From Aliiroseovarius sp. F47248L (GTDB lineage: Bacteria > Pseudomonadota > Alphaproteobacteria > Rhodobacterales > Rhodobacteraceae): a DNA stretch of 64,000 nt. Below, in pieces: positions 9,276 to 17,451 of this stretch. Position 1 is the first letter of the stretch; each line of letters starts with the position of its first letter. The stretch lies in NCBI RefSeq assembly GCF_023016085.1, contig NZ_JALKBF010000001.1:2532501-2596500 (forward strand), written 5' to 3'. The translations under genes were made by a program, and so were the position numbers. The notes beneath the pieces are model-generated. The model ran no database searches. It was not told where the DNA came from and worked only from the letters and a program-made list of their open reading frames with translations.

Positions 9276-9545
9276 TCACAGCTCGTTGATATCGACATCA
9301 ATGCGTTTTGACTGCCCTTTGCGCACACCGATCACTCGACGCAGGATCAACCATGTCACCAACGAGATGGCTGCGAACAGAACCAGTATCCACGGCAAAC
9401 TAGGTACGACGCCGACCAACAGCAGAAAACCTACTGCGGCGGCACCGACTGCAAAACCAAGGAATATGAAGCCGGGAGCCAGCATCTCGAGAATGCCAAG
9501 GGCAATCGCCCCAGCGACCCATACCCACCATGTTGCCCACAGCAT
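9276..9545 (-). CDS. Short NfeD-like membrane protein
   Basis: The 89-residue protein has three closely spaced hydrophobic segments (MLWATWWVWVAGAIALGILE, then two more) and a short charged tail (VRKGQSKRIDVDINEL). It matches the short NfeD type that accompanies SPFH proteins, but the usual C-terminal OB-fold is missing or very reduced. Its ATG overlaps the stop codon of the SPFH gene by one base (TAATG), so the two are co-translated. In other bacteria NfeD/SPFH pairs organise or quality-control the inner membrane. The exact function here is inferred only from that pairing. Confidence 0.85.
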   Translation of the reverse strand: MLWATWWVWVAGAIALGILEMLAPGFIFLGFAVGAAAVGFLLLVGVVPSLPWILVLFAAISLVTWLILRRVIGVRKGQSKRIDVDINEL

Positions 9546-10432
9546 TATGGCTTTCCTTTCAACAGCTTGAAGGCATCTCCAAACGCATCCAGCGCATGTG
9601 CGGGCAGGATGATGGTTTGCTTGCCCTCACCTTTTCCGACAGAGGTCAGGGCTTCTACCTGCTTCAGAGCAACCTGATACTGAGCCGCTTCCAACCCGTT
9701 TTCCGCGATGGCCTTGGCAACAACTTCGGTCGCGTACGCCTCGGCATCGGCGGAAATGCGTCGGGCCTTGGCGGTTTGTTCGGCGGCATAAAGCTCGGCA
9801 TCCGCGGCCAGTTCGACGGCGCGGCGTTTACCTTCCGCTTCCGTCACCTGCGCCCGGCGGGCTCGTTCTGCGTTCAATTGCTGAAGCATGGCTTCGCGTG
9901 TTGCATTGTCCAGATTCACATCCAGTATTTCGGCCCGCGTCACTTCTATCCCCCAATCGTCCACCGCATCCGCGACCTGCTGCTTGATCTTCGAGATTAA
10001 CTGCTGGCGGTTTGATTGAACCTCGTCCAACTCCATCTCGCCAATGCCCGAGCGGACGATCCCCGCAACCGTCGTCGAAATCGCCGCGTCCACATCGCGG
10101 ATACGATAAACCGTCTTTTCCGGCTCAAGAATGCGGTAGAACACGCTGGTATCCACCTGAACCAACACGTTGTCCGATGTGATGGCGTCCTGACTGGCGG
10201 TGGGCAACTGACGCTCAAGAATAGACACCTTGTGCCGAACACGATCCAGAAACGGGACGATGAAGTTGATACCCGGCCCCAGAACATTTTGCAGGCGGCC
10301 AAACCGCTCGACCACAAATTTCTGGCTTTGCGGAACGATTTTGACGCCCAAAAGGACGACGATGATCAGGAAGGCTGCCAACAGCAGGAGGACGCTGTTG
10401 CCGCCAAGCAGATCTGCGGGGATGTCATTCAT
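9545..10432 (-). CDS. SPFH/Band 7 (stomatin-like, QmcA-type) membrane protein
   Basis: The 295-residue protein has one N-terminal membrane helix (about residues 12-32) followed by a Band 7 domain. The domain begins VPQSQKFVVERFGRLQNVLGPG and includes FVPFLDRVRHKVSILERQ-type sequence. An Ala/Glu-rich coiled coil (NAERARRAQVTEAEGKRRAVE) follows, as in QmcA and stomatins, which assemble into large membrane-associated cages. The partner nfeD gene follows with a one-base overlap. An AAAGG element precedes the ATG at 10432. The family helps recruit proteases or arrange membrane microdomains; no specific client is evident. Confidence 0.92.
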   Translation of the reverse strand: MNDIPADLLGGNSVLLLLAAFLIIVVLLGVKIVPQSQKFVVERFGRLQNVLGPGINFIVPFLDRVRHKVSILERQLPTASQDAITSDNVLVQVDTSVFYRILEPEKTVYRIRDVDAAISTTVAGIVRSGIGEMELDEVQSNRQQLISKIKQQVADAVDDWGIEVTRAEILDVNLDNATREAMLQQLNAERARRAQVTEAEGKRRAVELAADAELYAAEQTAKARRISADAEAYATEVVAKAIAENGLEAAQYQVALKQVEALTSVGKGEGKQTIILPAHALDAFGDAFKLLKGKP

Positions 10433-10475
10433 GGAAAGAACCTTTCACTGTCCGATAATTGGTTAGAAGATGGTG

Positions 10476-10916
10476 TTATTTAGCCGGATGTTCAATGTTA
10501 TGATCCGCAATAGCGGCAAGTGCAGCCTGTAGTCGCGGCTTGAAATGAGCAATCGCTTTCGGGTGCGACAACCACGCTAACGGCTCCATCAATGTCCAAC
10601 ACTGCCCTTCATCACCAAACACGATATCTTGTGCATGAGATTGTGGCAGAGACGCGGCAAACCACCAGGTTTTTGTGCCGGGAATCGTCGGGCTGTCGAA
10701 GGTGCGCCGCCAGATCAGATCTTTTTCAACCAGCCTTAGCCCTAGCTCTTCATAGGTTTCGCGAAGCACACACTGTTCAGGGGTTTCGCCCGGATCATTC
10801 GCGCCACCGGGGAAATCCCACATTTCAGGATGTGGAATATGTGCAAAATCATCACGCAACAGGGTTGCCACCTGACCGCCAATCAGCAACACAAGTTTCG
10901 CCCCGCTAAATTTCAT
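10476..10916 (-). CDS. NUDIX hydrolase
   Basis: The 146-residue protein carries a complete NUDIX box: GANDPGE, then seven residues, then RETYEELGL (about residues 37-59). This coordinates the metal for cleaving nucleoside-diphosphate-linked substrates. Aromatic residues in WDFPGG and TWWFAASLP are typical of the fold. The substrate is unknown; proteins of this size include housecleaning enzymes for oxidised or rare nucleotides. The ATG at 10916 (MKFSGAKLVLL) is chosen because the upstream extension of the frame would overlap the divergent dinB gene. Its position back-to-back with dinB is compatible with a role in nucleotide-pool sanitation, but that is inference. Confidence 0.88.
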   Translation of the reverse strand: MKFSGAKLVLLIGGQVATLLRDDFAHIPHPEMWDFPGGANDPGETPEQCVLRETYEELGLRLVEKDLIWRRTFDSPTIPGTKTWWFAASLPQSHAQDIVFGDEGQCWTLMEPLAWLSHPKAIAHFKPRLQAALAAIADHNIEHPAK

Positions 10917-10974
10917 GTGCCGCCTTTGGTTCGTCAAATGCTTGAGCCACGCCGCCGATAAGATACCATACCAC

Positions 10975-12228
10975 ATGCCCGCTTTGTGCCGAGATTGCCT
11001 GACCCAGTTTAACGATGGTCGCCGCTGCCCGTCCTGCCGCAGCCCGCGGGTGCTTGCGCATCCTGAACTTTTTGACCTGACCATCGCGCATATGGATTGC
11101 GATGCATTCTATGCCTCGGTGGAAAAGCGTGACAATCCCGATCTGGCAGATAAGCCGGTGATAATTGGGGGTGGCAAACGCGGCGTGGTGTCGACCGCCT
11201 GCTATGTGGCGCGCATCCGCGGGGTGCGGTCCGCCATGCCTATGTTTCAGGCGCTAAAACTGTGCCCGGAAGCGGTGGTGATCCGCCCGCACGGCAGCCA
11301 CTATGCCGCAGTGTCTAAACAAATTCGCGCGATGATGGACGACTTATCGCCGTCTATCGAGCCGCTGTCGCTGGACGAGGCCTTTGTGGATATGACCGGC
11401 ACCGAAAGACTGCATGGCGCGCCACCTGCGGTTATGCTGGCACGGCTGGTCAATCGGATGCAGGATGAGTTGGGACTGACAGGTTCAATTGGACTGAGCC
11501 ACAACAAGTTTTTGGCAAAGGTGGCATCAGACCTCGATAAACCGCGCGGATTTTCGGTGATCGGCAAAGCGGAAACCGCCCGGTTTCTACATGACAAGCC
11601 AGTGGGGTTGATCTGGGGTGTGGGTGGCGTCAGCCAAGCCGCACTGGAAAAAGCGGGCATTCGAACCTTTGCAGATCTACTGCGCTGGGAAAAGCCAGAC
11701 CTGATCGCGCGGTTTGGTGGGATGGGCGAACGGCTTTGGCATCTGGCACGCGGAGAAGACAAACGACGTGTGTCAGCCCATGCGCCGGTCAAGTCAATAT
11801 CGAACGAAACGACTTTTTTCGAGGATACGTCAGACATCGACCTTTTGGATGGTCACTTGTGGCGCTTGGCCGAGAAGGTGTCCGACCGCGCAAAAGCCCG
11901 CGGTCTGGCCGGGCGTGTGGTCACGCTGAAGCTGAAACGCGCCGATTTCCGGGCAATTAGCCGACAAAGCAACCTTGGGGATGTGACACAATCTGCTGAC
12001 CGGATTTATCGAATAGTTCGTACATTGCTGGACATCGTTGCCGACAAGGGGCCGTTTCGTCTGATCGGTGTTGGGCTAAGCCATCTTGGCCCTGCTGATA
12101 ACGCCGATCTCAGTGATGATCTGCTTGACCCAAACGCCGCCAAGCGACGCGCGGCCGAGCGGGCGACTGACAAAATCCGTGCCCGATTCGGTCATGACAG
12201 CATTGTCAAAGGTCGTGGGATTCGCTGA
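10975..12228 (+). CDS. dinB: DNA polymerase IV (DinB) with N-terminal cysteine-pair segment
   Basis: This 417-residue Y-family polymerase copies damaged templates. The catalytic core begins at IAHMDCDAFYASVE (about residues 35-48), with the second acidic motif in SLDEAFVDMTG. HhH and little-finger domains follow. Before the core there is a CRDC / CPSC pair (residues 5-20) that looks like a small zinc ribbon, as in other alphaproteobacterial DinB proteins and unlike E. coli. The ATG at 10975 keeps that segment intact. The NUDIX gene diverges 58 bases upstream and the N-formylglutamate amidohydrolase gene is convergent two bases downstream. No obvious LexA site was found. Confidence 0.93.
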   Translation: MPALCRDCLTQFNDGRRCPSCRSPRVLAHPELFDLTIAHMDCDAFYASVEKRDNPDLADKPVIIGGGKRGVVSTACYVARIRGVRSAMPMFQALKLCPEAVVIRPHGSHYAAVSKQIRAMMDDLSPSIEPLSLDEAFVDMTGTERLHGAPPAVMLARLVNRMQDELGLTGSIGLSHNKFLAKVASDLDKPRGFSVIGKAETARFLHDKPVGLIWGVGGVSQAALEKAGIRTFADLLRWEKPDLIARFGGMGERLWHLARGEDKRRVSAHAPVKSISNETTFFEDTSDIDLLDGHLWRLAEKVSDRAKARGLAGRVVTLKLKRADFRAISRQSNLGDVTQSADRIYRIVRTLLDIVADKGPFRLIGVGLSHLGPADNADLSDDLLDPNAAKRRAAERATDKIRARFGHDSIVKGRGIR

Positions 12229-12230
12229 GG

Positions 12231-13091
12231 TTACTCGGCGGCCAAGGCGTTCTCGCTGCGTCCAATATCGGCGATCTCAGCAATCACCGACGACAGTCTT
12301 GCGCGGATCTGTAAAAAGTCATTACTTGGGCGCACCATCTGCTCATCCAGATACAGCGAGCGATCAATCTCGACCTGAACGACATGCTGCCCCCGTGACG
12401 GGCGCCCGTAGTGCTGAGCCATATACGCCCCTGAAAACGGCGTGTTGCGTGCTGTTTCAAACCCGGCGCGGACAAACGCAGCCTCGACACGACCCACAAT
12501 GTCCGGTGCAGCCGAAGCGCCGAAACGGTCGCCCAGAACAATTTGCGGACAGCGCCCTTCGTCTTTGGTCAGGCTGCTGACCGCCTCATGCGGCATGGAA
12601 TGGCAATCGATCAATATCGCCTCATCAAACGTCGCATGGCTGCAATCCAAAAGGGATTGCAATGCCACATGATAGGGCTGCCAGTGTTGCACCAGTCGCG
12701 CTTGTGCGTCCCGTAATGACATCTTTCCGCGATAGATTGCACGACCACCTGCAACCACACGCGGGATAACGCCCAGCCCCGATGAGACTCGTGGATTGTG
12801 ATCAACCCGACGCAGACCATTGATCAAAGCCGGGTCTAATTCTTCAGGTCCACGATTCAGATCGACATAGGCACGAGGGGTGCGTGACACTAGAAACGGA
12901 GCACCATGATCCGCCACCGATGCATACAACTGATCAACATAGGCATCTTCCGAAGAACGCAGAGCCTGTTCGTCCAGCACGCTGTCCTGAATGAATTCCG
13001 GCGAATAATCCCGACCGCTATGAGGCGACGCAAAGACCACACTTGTTGTGCGCTCCCTTGGCATTGTCAGCGTATATGGGGGTATCGACAT
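12231..13091 (-). CDS. N-formylglutamate amidohydrolase family protein
   Basis: The 286-residue hydrolase contains the family's metal-site motifs: ASPHSGRDYSPEF near the start, a LIDCHSMPH segment in the middle and QHVVQVEIDRSLYLDE near the end. Characterised members release formate from N-formyl-L-glutamate in histidine degradation. No hut genes are in the window, so the physiological substrate is open. The ATG at 13091 has AGAGG six bases ahead; the frame extends 11 codons further without a better site. It is convergent with dinB and stands alone. Confidence 0.88.
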   Translation of the reverse strand: MSIPPYTLTMPRERTTSVVFASPHSGRDYSPEFIQDSVLDEQALRSSEDAYVDQLYASVADHGAPFLVSRTPRAYVDLNRGPEELDPALINGLRRVDHNPRVSSGLGVIPRVVAGGRAIYRGKMSLRDAQARLVQHWQPYHVALQSLLDCSHATFDEAILIDCHSMPHEAVSSLTKDEGRCPQIVLGDRFGASAAPDIVGRVEAAFVRAGFETARNTPFSGAYMAQHYGRPSRGQHVVQVEIDRSLYLDEQMVRPSNDFLQIRARLSSVIAEIADIGRSENALAAE

Positions 13092-13153
13092 CCGAAGCCT
13101 CTGTGCCTTTCCTACAATGGACAATATGGCAAAAATTCTCTCGTCAAAAGGCC

Positions 13154-13182
13154 TTGCGCACGGGCACGACTCCTTTTATAGA
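13154..13182 (+). promoter_or_regulatory. Candidate sigma-70 promoter for tRNA-Val / rpmJ
   Basis: TTGCGC (13154-13159) is separated by exactly 17 bases from TATAGA (13177-13182). Transcription would begin near 13189, about 70 bases before the tRNA. The same TTGCG-17-TATA layout occurs ahead of rpsO. The assignment is by eye. Confidence 0.4.
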
Positions 13183-13257
13183 ACCGCGAACCGGCGCGGG
13201 TATTCCCGCGTCGCGTTTTTTGGATCAGTCACTTTGATTGGTTCGGGAAGATTTTCC

Positions 13258-13332
13258 GGGCGATTAGCTCAGCGGTAGAGCACTTCGTTGACATCGAAGG
13301 GGTCACTGGTTCGATCCCAGTATCGCCCACCA
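13258..13332 (+). tRNA. tRNA-Val (anticodon GAC)
   Basis: A full cloverleaf can be drawn. The acceptor stem GGGCGAT pairs with ATCGCCC, the D-stem is GCTC/GAGC, and the anticodon stem CTTCG/CGAAG holds loop TTGACAT with anticodon GAC. The T-stem ACTGG/CCAGT holds TTCGATC. The 3' end ACCA is encoded (13329-13332). GAC reads GUC and GUU valine codons. rpmJ follows 81 bases downstream. Confidence 0.97.
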
Positions 13333-13413
13333 TGAACCGCCCGACGACCGCAGGGTCAGACGGTAAAATGTAGCTTAGGCGCAACCGCAGCGCCGCGTTG
13401 AAGGAGAAGGAAC

Positions 13414-13539
13414 ATGAAAGTTCGCAACTCGCTCCGCTCGCTGAAGAACCGCCACCGCGACTGTCGCGTGGTGCGCCGTAAAGGCCGCGTTTACGTAATC
13501 AACAAAACGCAACGCCGGTTCAAAGCCCGTCAGGGCTGA
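13414..13539 (+). CDS. rpmJ: 50S ribosomal protein L36 (bL36)
   Basis: The 41-residue basic protein starts [17 protein letters not shown] and ends [13 protein letters not shown], which is the single-cysteine type of bL36 that lacks the zinc-binding CxxC set and is usual in alphaproteobacteria. A strong GAAGGAGAAGGA ribosome site lies just ahead of the ATG. It is a single gene between tRNA-Val and its own terminator, not part of a ribosomal protein operon. It may be read through from the tRNA promoter. Confidence 0.97.
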   Translation: MKVRNSLRSLKNRHRDCRVVRRKGRVYVINKTQRRFKARQG

Positions 13540-13564
13540 GCCTATCAGCAGCGTTATCGAAAAG

Positions 13565-13587
13565 GCCGCCCACAGGGCGGCTTTTTT
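13565..13587 (+). terminator. Rho-independent terminator of rpmJ
   Basis: A perfect seven-pair stem GCCGCCC/GGGCGGC with an ACA loop is followed by six Ts, 25 bases after the rpmJ stop. Confidence 0.92.
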
Positions 13588-13634
13588 GTCTCCGCAGTTG
13601 CGCCTGACCACTGGTTCAGGACAGGCGCAACCTT

Positions 13635-15110
13635 CTACATATTGATCAACAATCTGGCCAATGTGATCTGGTCAACAAACCCCGTGACGGATAGGCCACG
13701 GCTTTTCTGATATTGGCGCAAGGCCTTACGAGTCTGCGCATCAAACGTTCCATCGACCTTACCAGCATTGAATCCCAACCCGGTCAACCGTTGTTCGACG
13801 ATCAACCTCAGCGGACCATTCTTCAGTAGCGAGGCCTCGGCAGCGGAAAGTGCTTTTTGTTCCGTCCGAGCTTTTTGCGACTGCTTCAGTTCGTCTATTC
13901 TGTTATTTGCAACATCCGAGAAATAGCCATTCGGATGCCTGCGCAGAAATGTTTCATATGCCTGCACGGTATCTTTGGCTTTCGCGACGTTCCAGTTTTC
14001 AAGTTCGATCTTGCTGACCTTACCGCTTCCGCCACGCTGCAACTTCGCCAGGGCAGCGTTTGCTTCGTCTGAATGTAACCCATCAGGATATTTCTTGAGA
14101 TAGGCTAGCAGTCCCTTTGCGCTGCCATCCTTCCCGTTTTTATTCCAGAACGCGTGATCCTGACGCGTTTCTTCCGCCGCTCGTTCGCGTGCGGATTCTT
14201 CCATTTCCGCCGCGCGACGTGATGCCTGCCGCTGTAACGCGGTAACCTGTCGTGCATTCAGATAGCCGGTCGCATCATTCCCCTGATCGTATTGCCAAGC
14301 CTTAATCGCCGTACGTGAACCGCGGCCAAATATTCCGTCGATGCCGCCGGGACTGTATCCCAGAATAGTCAGGTCGCGCTGGATGTTCCGGCGTTCCGGT
14401 CGCGTCAAGCCCAATACCACTTCGGTGCGTTCGGCCTTCGACAGTTCTCCTCGCGTGAACGGAGTGTTGTCGGTAACTGTCCCAAACACCTCGATCCTTG
14501 GATGATTTTCTTTCAGGGTGCTGCGCATCTTTGCGTCTGGCACCAAAGCGGTTTTGTCAACAAAACGCGAGAGGCCACGCGCGGGCCCGATCAAGACGCC
14601 AACACCTAGTGGCGCTTCAATCGGCCCGACACCCGGAATCAGTCCAGTTCCCAGCGGCGTCCCATCGCCTTGTGGTGCCAACAGGACCAAGGCGCGATCA
14701 GGGTGATCCGCAACGCTGCGCAGGATCGCGCTTAGCGGCACGCCAACACTGCCAATAGACAGATCATCAATTTCATCGGCATAGCGCGTGATCAGCCAGG
14801 TTTCATCACCATTATTGGCGAACCGCCCCGTCAAAAAGATCAGCAGACGATCTGCATCCTCTGCCTCGGTGCGGAACTCTGAGATCACTTCCCAAGTATC
14901 ATCGGCACGCTCTGACTCGCTGTCAAAGTAAGTAAAGCCCTCTTGTCTCAGACGGCGTTCCAACAAGTCAGTGTTATCGTTCCCAACAACATCTTCCAAA
15001 TACCGATAATCGCTTTGTGTCACCAGCAAAGCCGCGTCCTTTGCCACTGCAATCCCCGCGACACTACACAACGCTGCCGCTGCGACTGTCATCTGAAACC
15101 GATTGGTCAT
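13635..15110 (-). CDS. Secreted caspase-fold protein lacking the catalytic dyad, with two peptidoglycan-binding domains
   Basis: The 491-residue protein has a signal peptide (MTNRFQMTVAAAALCSVAGI, cleavage near AVAKD). A caspase-like p20 region follows (about residues 25-190, DAALLVTQSDYRYLEDVVGN, then RLLIFLTGRFANNGDETWLI). The usual SGHG histidine position reads TGRF (Arg96) and the DxC cysteine position reads APQ (Gln147), so it should be catalytically dead. Two PG_binding_1 domains follow, one around 235-290 (LTILGYSPGGIDGIFGRGSR) and one at the C-terminus (LTGLGFNAGKVDGTFDAQTR). An Ala/Glu/Arg-rich coiled coil and a tetratricopeptide-like KKYPDGLHSDEANAAL stretch lie between. GGAGG seven bases ahead fixes the ATG at 15110. 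It is a single gene, probably a periplasmic wall-associated protein that binds rather than cuts. Confidence 0.8.
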   Translation of the reverse strand: MTNRFQMTVAAAALCSVAGIAVAKDAALLVTQSDYRYLEDVVGNDNTDLLERRLRQEGFTYFDSESERADDTWEVISEFRTEAEDADRLLIFLTGRFANNGDETWLITRYADEIDDLSIGSVGVPLSAILRSVADHPDRALVLLAPQGDGTPLGTGLIPGVGPIEAPLGVGVLIGPARGLSRFVDKTALVPDAKMRSTLKENHPRIEVFGTVTDNTPFTRGELSKAERTEVVLGLTRPERRNIQRDLTILGYSPGGIDGIFGRGSRTAIKAWQYDQGNDATGYLNARQVTALQRQASRRAAEMEESARERAAEETRQDHAFWNKNGKDGSAKGLLAYLKKYPDGLHSDEANAALAKLQRGGSGKVSKIELENWNVAKAKDTVQAYETFLRRHPNGYFSDVANNRIDELKQSQKARTEQKALSAAEASLLKNGPLRLIVEQRLTGLGFNAGKVDGTFDAQTRKALRQYQKSRGLSVTGFVDQITLARLLINM

Positions 15111-15256
15111 ACACAACACCTCCACTGTTATACAACAACGTCTAAACGTCCGATTGGTTCATACTGGTTGAAAATCCGGCACACTCAACGGAAAAAAGCT
15201 GCCAGTCGCAAAACCGGCAGGTTTAGAGGTGAACAAATTCCCTTTCGGTTATCGTA

Positions 15257-16456
15257 TCAGTCGTAGATGCGCTGGTCGTCGATCACGATACCATCGTTGG
15301 GCAGGCTGCCGGGCGCGACCAGTTCAATTTTACCCTTCAGCTTCAGCGTTTCAGCCACCGATTTGGCATAGGATTCAGCATCTCCGCCTTCCGCCTCGAC
15401 CTGAACTGTCATCGCGTCCATTTCACCCTCGCGGGTGGCGATGACGCGAGCTTTTGAAACTTCGGCGTGTTTGGCGACGAAATCGGCAACCTGCTCGGGG
15501 CGCACGAACATGCCCTTGATTTTGGCGGTCTGGTCTGCACGACCCATCCAACCTTTGATGCGCATATTGGTGCGGCCACACGGGCTGGTGCCAGTCAACA
15601 CCGCCGACAAATCGCCGGTCGCAAATCGGATCAGAGGGTAATCCGGGTTTAATGTGGTCACGACAACCTCACCCACTTCGCCTTCGGCCACGGGGTCGCC
15701 GGTGCCAGGACGCACGATCTCGACGATCACACCCTCATCGACGATCATACCGTCCCTTGCGTCGCTTTCATAAGCGATGTTACCCAAATCAGCGGTTGCA
15801 TAGCTCTGCAGGCAAAACACACCGCGATCTGCGTATTCCTGACGTAGACTGGGGAACAGCGCGCCGGCACCCACGGCCGCTTTGGTAATCTTGAGTTGCA
15901 CTCCATCTGCGTCTGCGCGATCCAGTATAACCTTCAGATAGTCCGGAGTACCCGCATAGGCCGTCGTGCCAATGTCGGCAGCGGCGCGTACCTGAAGCTC
16001 GGTCTGACCGACGCCTGCGGGCAGGACCGTTGCGCCAACCGCTTGCGCCCCGTTCTCGAAGATCATGCCAGCAGGTGTCAGATGATAGCCAAAGCAGTTT
16101 TGAACGATGTCGTCCGCACCAATACCGCAGGCATGCAGAAAACGCCCCATGCGCCACCAATCATGGCTGACGCCGCCTGGCTCATAGATTGGGCCGGGCG
16201 ATTGGAAGATATGCGCGGGTTTCTTGACCGCGAAGCCGCCAAAGGGCGGGCTGTCCTTTTGCCACTTGCTAAGATCTGATTTCCGCAAAACCGGATATTT
16301 CGACAGATCCGACAGTGACGTGATGTCTGGGCCATCGAGCTGACAGGCACTTTTTGCCGCTCGGGCACGGTCAATCTGAGCACGGAGGCCATCAATTAAT
16401 GCGCGTGTGCGCTCGTCAGTCGAACGGGTTTCCAGCGCGTCAAAATACTTGGACAT
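15257..16456 (-). CDS. Phenylacetate-CoA ligase-like AMP-forming enzyme
   Basis: The 399-residue adenylate-forming protein resembles PaaK and related aryl-CoA ligases. It has a PNPDYPLIRFATGDLSAV-type adenylate motif and a C-terminal KIKGMFVRPEQVADF hinge. The catalytic hinge lysine lies in the region GRADQTAKIKG. It is slightly shorter than typical PaaK (about 430). The substrate would be an aromatic or other organic acid converted to its CoA thioester, but this is not decided by the sequence. It is the last gene of the cluster that begins with the acyl-CoA synthetase at 23925, with the liv-type transporter genes between. AGAGG precedes the ATG. Confidence 0.85.
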   Translation of the reverse strand: MSKYFDALETRSTDERTRALIDGLRAQIDRARAAKSACQLDGPDITSLSDLSKYPVLRKSDLSKWQKDSPPFGGFAVKKPAHIFQSPGPIYEPGGVSHDWWRMGRFLHACGIGADDIVQNCFGYHLTPAGMIFENGAQAVGATVLPAGVGQTELQVRAAADIGTTAYAGTPDYLKVILDRADADGVQLKITKAAVGAGALFPSLRQEYADRGVFCLQSYATADLGNIAYESDARDGMIVDEGVIVEIVRPGTGDPVAEGEVGEVVVTTLNPDYPLIRFATGDLSAVLTGTSPCGRTNMRIKGWMGRADQTAKIKGMFVRPEQVADFVAKHAEVSKARVIATREGEMDAMTVQVEAEGGDAESYAKSVAETLKLKGKIELVAPGSLPNDGIVIDDQRIYD

Positions 16457-16525
16457 GAGTGACCTCTTGTCATCGCCGGGTATCTACCGGCCCTTCGTTA
16501 CGTTTTAACTTATTGCGGTGGGGCG

Positions 16526-17374
16526 TTATGCCAACCAACGCTTGCGGCGGCGATAGGACCGCACGTCGCGGAAGCTTTTGCGTCCCTCGTCCGACATACC
16601 GAGATAGAATTCTTTGACGTCCGGGTTTTCGCGCAATTCTGCGGCTGGACCGTCCATCACGACGCGCCCATTTTCCAGGATGTACCCGTAATGTGCATAG
16701 CGCAGCGCGACGTTGGTGTTCTGCTCTGCCAGCAGGAAGGTCACGCCCTCTTGCTCGTTCACTTTCTTGACGATCTCGAAGATCTGTTCGACCAATTGCG
16801 GGGCAAGACCCATGGAGGGTTCGTCCAGCAAGATCATATCAGGGCGTGACATCAGTGCGCGGCCCATCGCCACCATCTGCTGTTCGCCGCCCGAGGTATA
16901 GCCGGCCTGGCTTTTGCGCCGTTCTTTCAGGCGCGGGAAATAGTCATATACCATCTCGATGTCCGCTGCGATTGCGGCCTTACCGTCGGTGCGGGTATAA
17001 GCACCGGTCAGCAGGTTTTCCTCGACGGTCAGGTGTTCAAAACAGTGACGTCCTTCCATCACCTGAATGACACCGCGTTTGACCAAAGCCGAAGGGTTCA
17101 ATTCGGCCACATTCTCATTCTTATGCAGAATTGAGCCTTTAGTGACTTCCCCCCGCTCGGATTGCAGCAGGTTCGAAATCGCCTTCAGCGTGGTCGTTTT
17201 GCCGGCGCCATTGCCGCCCAGAATGGCAGTGATGCTGCCTTTGGGCACGTTCAGGCTGACGCCCTTCAACACAAGGATCACGTGATTATAGATCACCTCG
17301 ATATTGTTGACCTCAAGAATATTTTCACCCGCATTCCTTGCGGTCTTTTCAGCGGTCTGTGCGGCGTCCAGCAT
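16526..17374 (-). CDS. Branched-chain amino acid-type ABC transporter ATP-binding protein (LivF-like)
   Basis: The 282-residue ATPase has Walker A GGNGAGKTTTLK (about residues 46-57), the signature TSGGEQQMVAMGRAL, and Walker B MILLDEPSMGLAP. It is the LivF-like member of the pair that drives the LivH/LivM permease. The ATG at 17374 has AGGA eight bases ahead. The frame opens 21 codons earlier (17437), next to the stop of the binding-protein gene, but without a good ribosome site. The extra basic C-terminus (SYRRRKRWLA) is longer than in E. coli LivF. It lies in the middle of a single-strand cluster. Confidence 0.93.
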   Translation of the reverse strand: MLDAAQTAEKTARNAGENILEVNNIEVIYNHVILVLKGVSLNVPKGSITAILGGNGAGKTTTLKAISNLLQSERGEVTKGSILHKNENVAELNPSALVKRGVIQVMEGRHCFEHLTVEENLLTGAYTRTDGKAAIAADIEMVYDYFPRLKERRKSQAGYTSGGEQQMVAMGRALMSRPDMILLDEPSMGLAPQLVEQIFEIVKKVNEQEGVTFLLAEQNTNVALRYAHYGYILENGRVVMDGPAAELRENPDVKEFYLGMSDEGRKSFRDVRSYRRRKRWLA

Positions 17375-17451
17375 ATCGGTCGTCCTGTTCAAGTTCGTTG
17401 TTCGGGGGTCGCCCGGACCAAACGGCCCGAGCGACATATCTTACACGCGGC

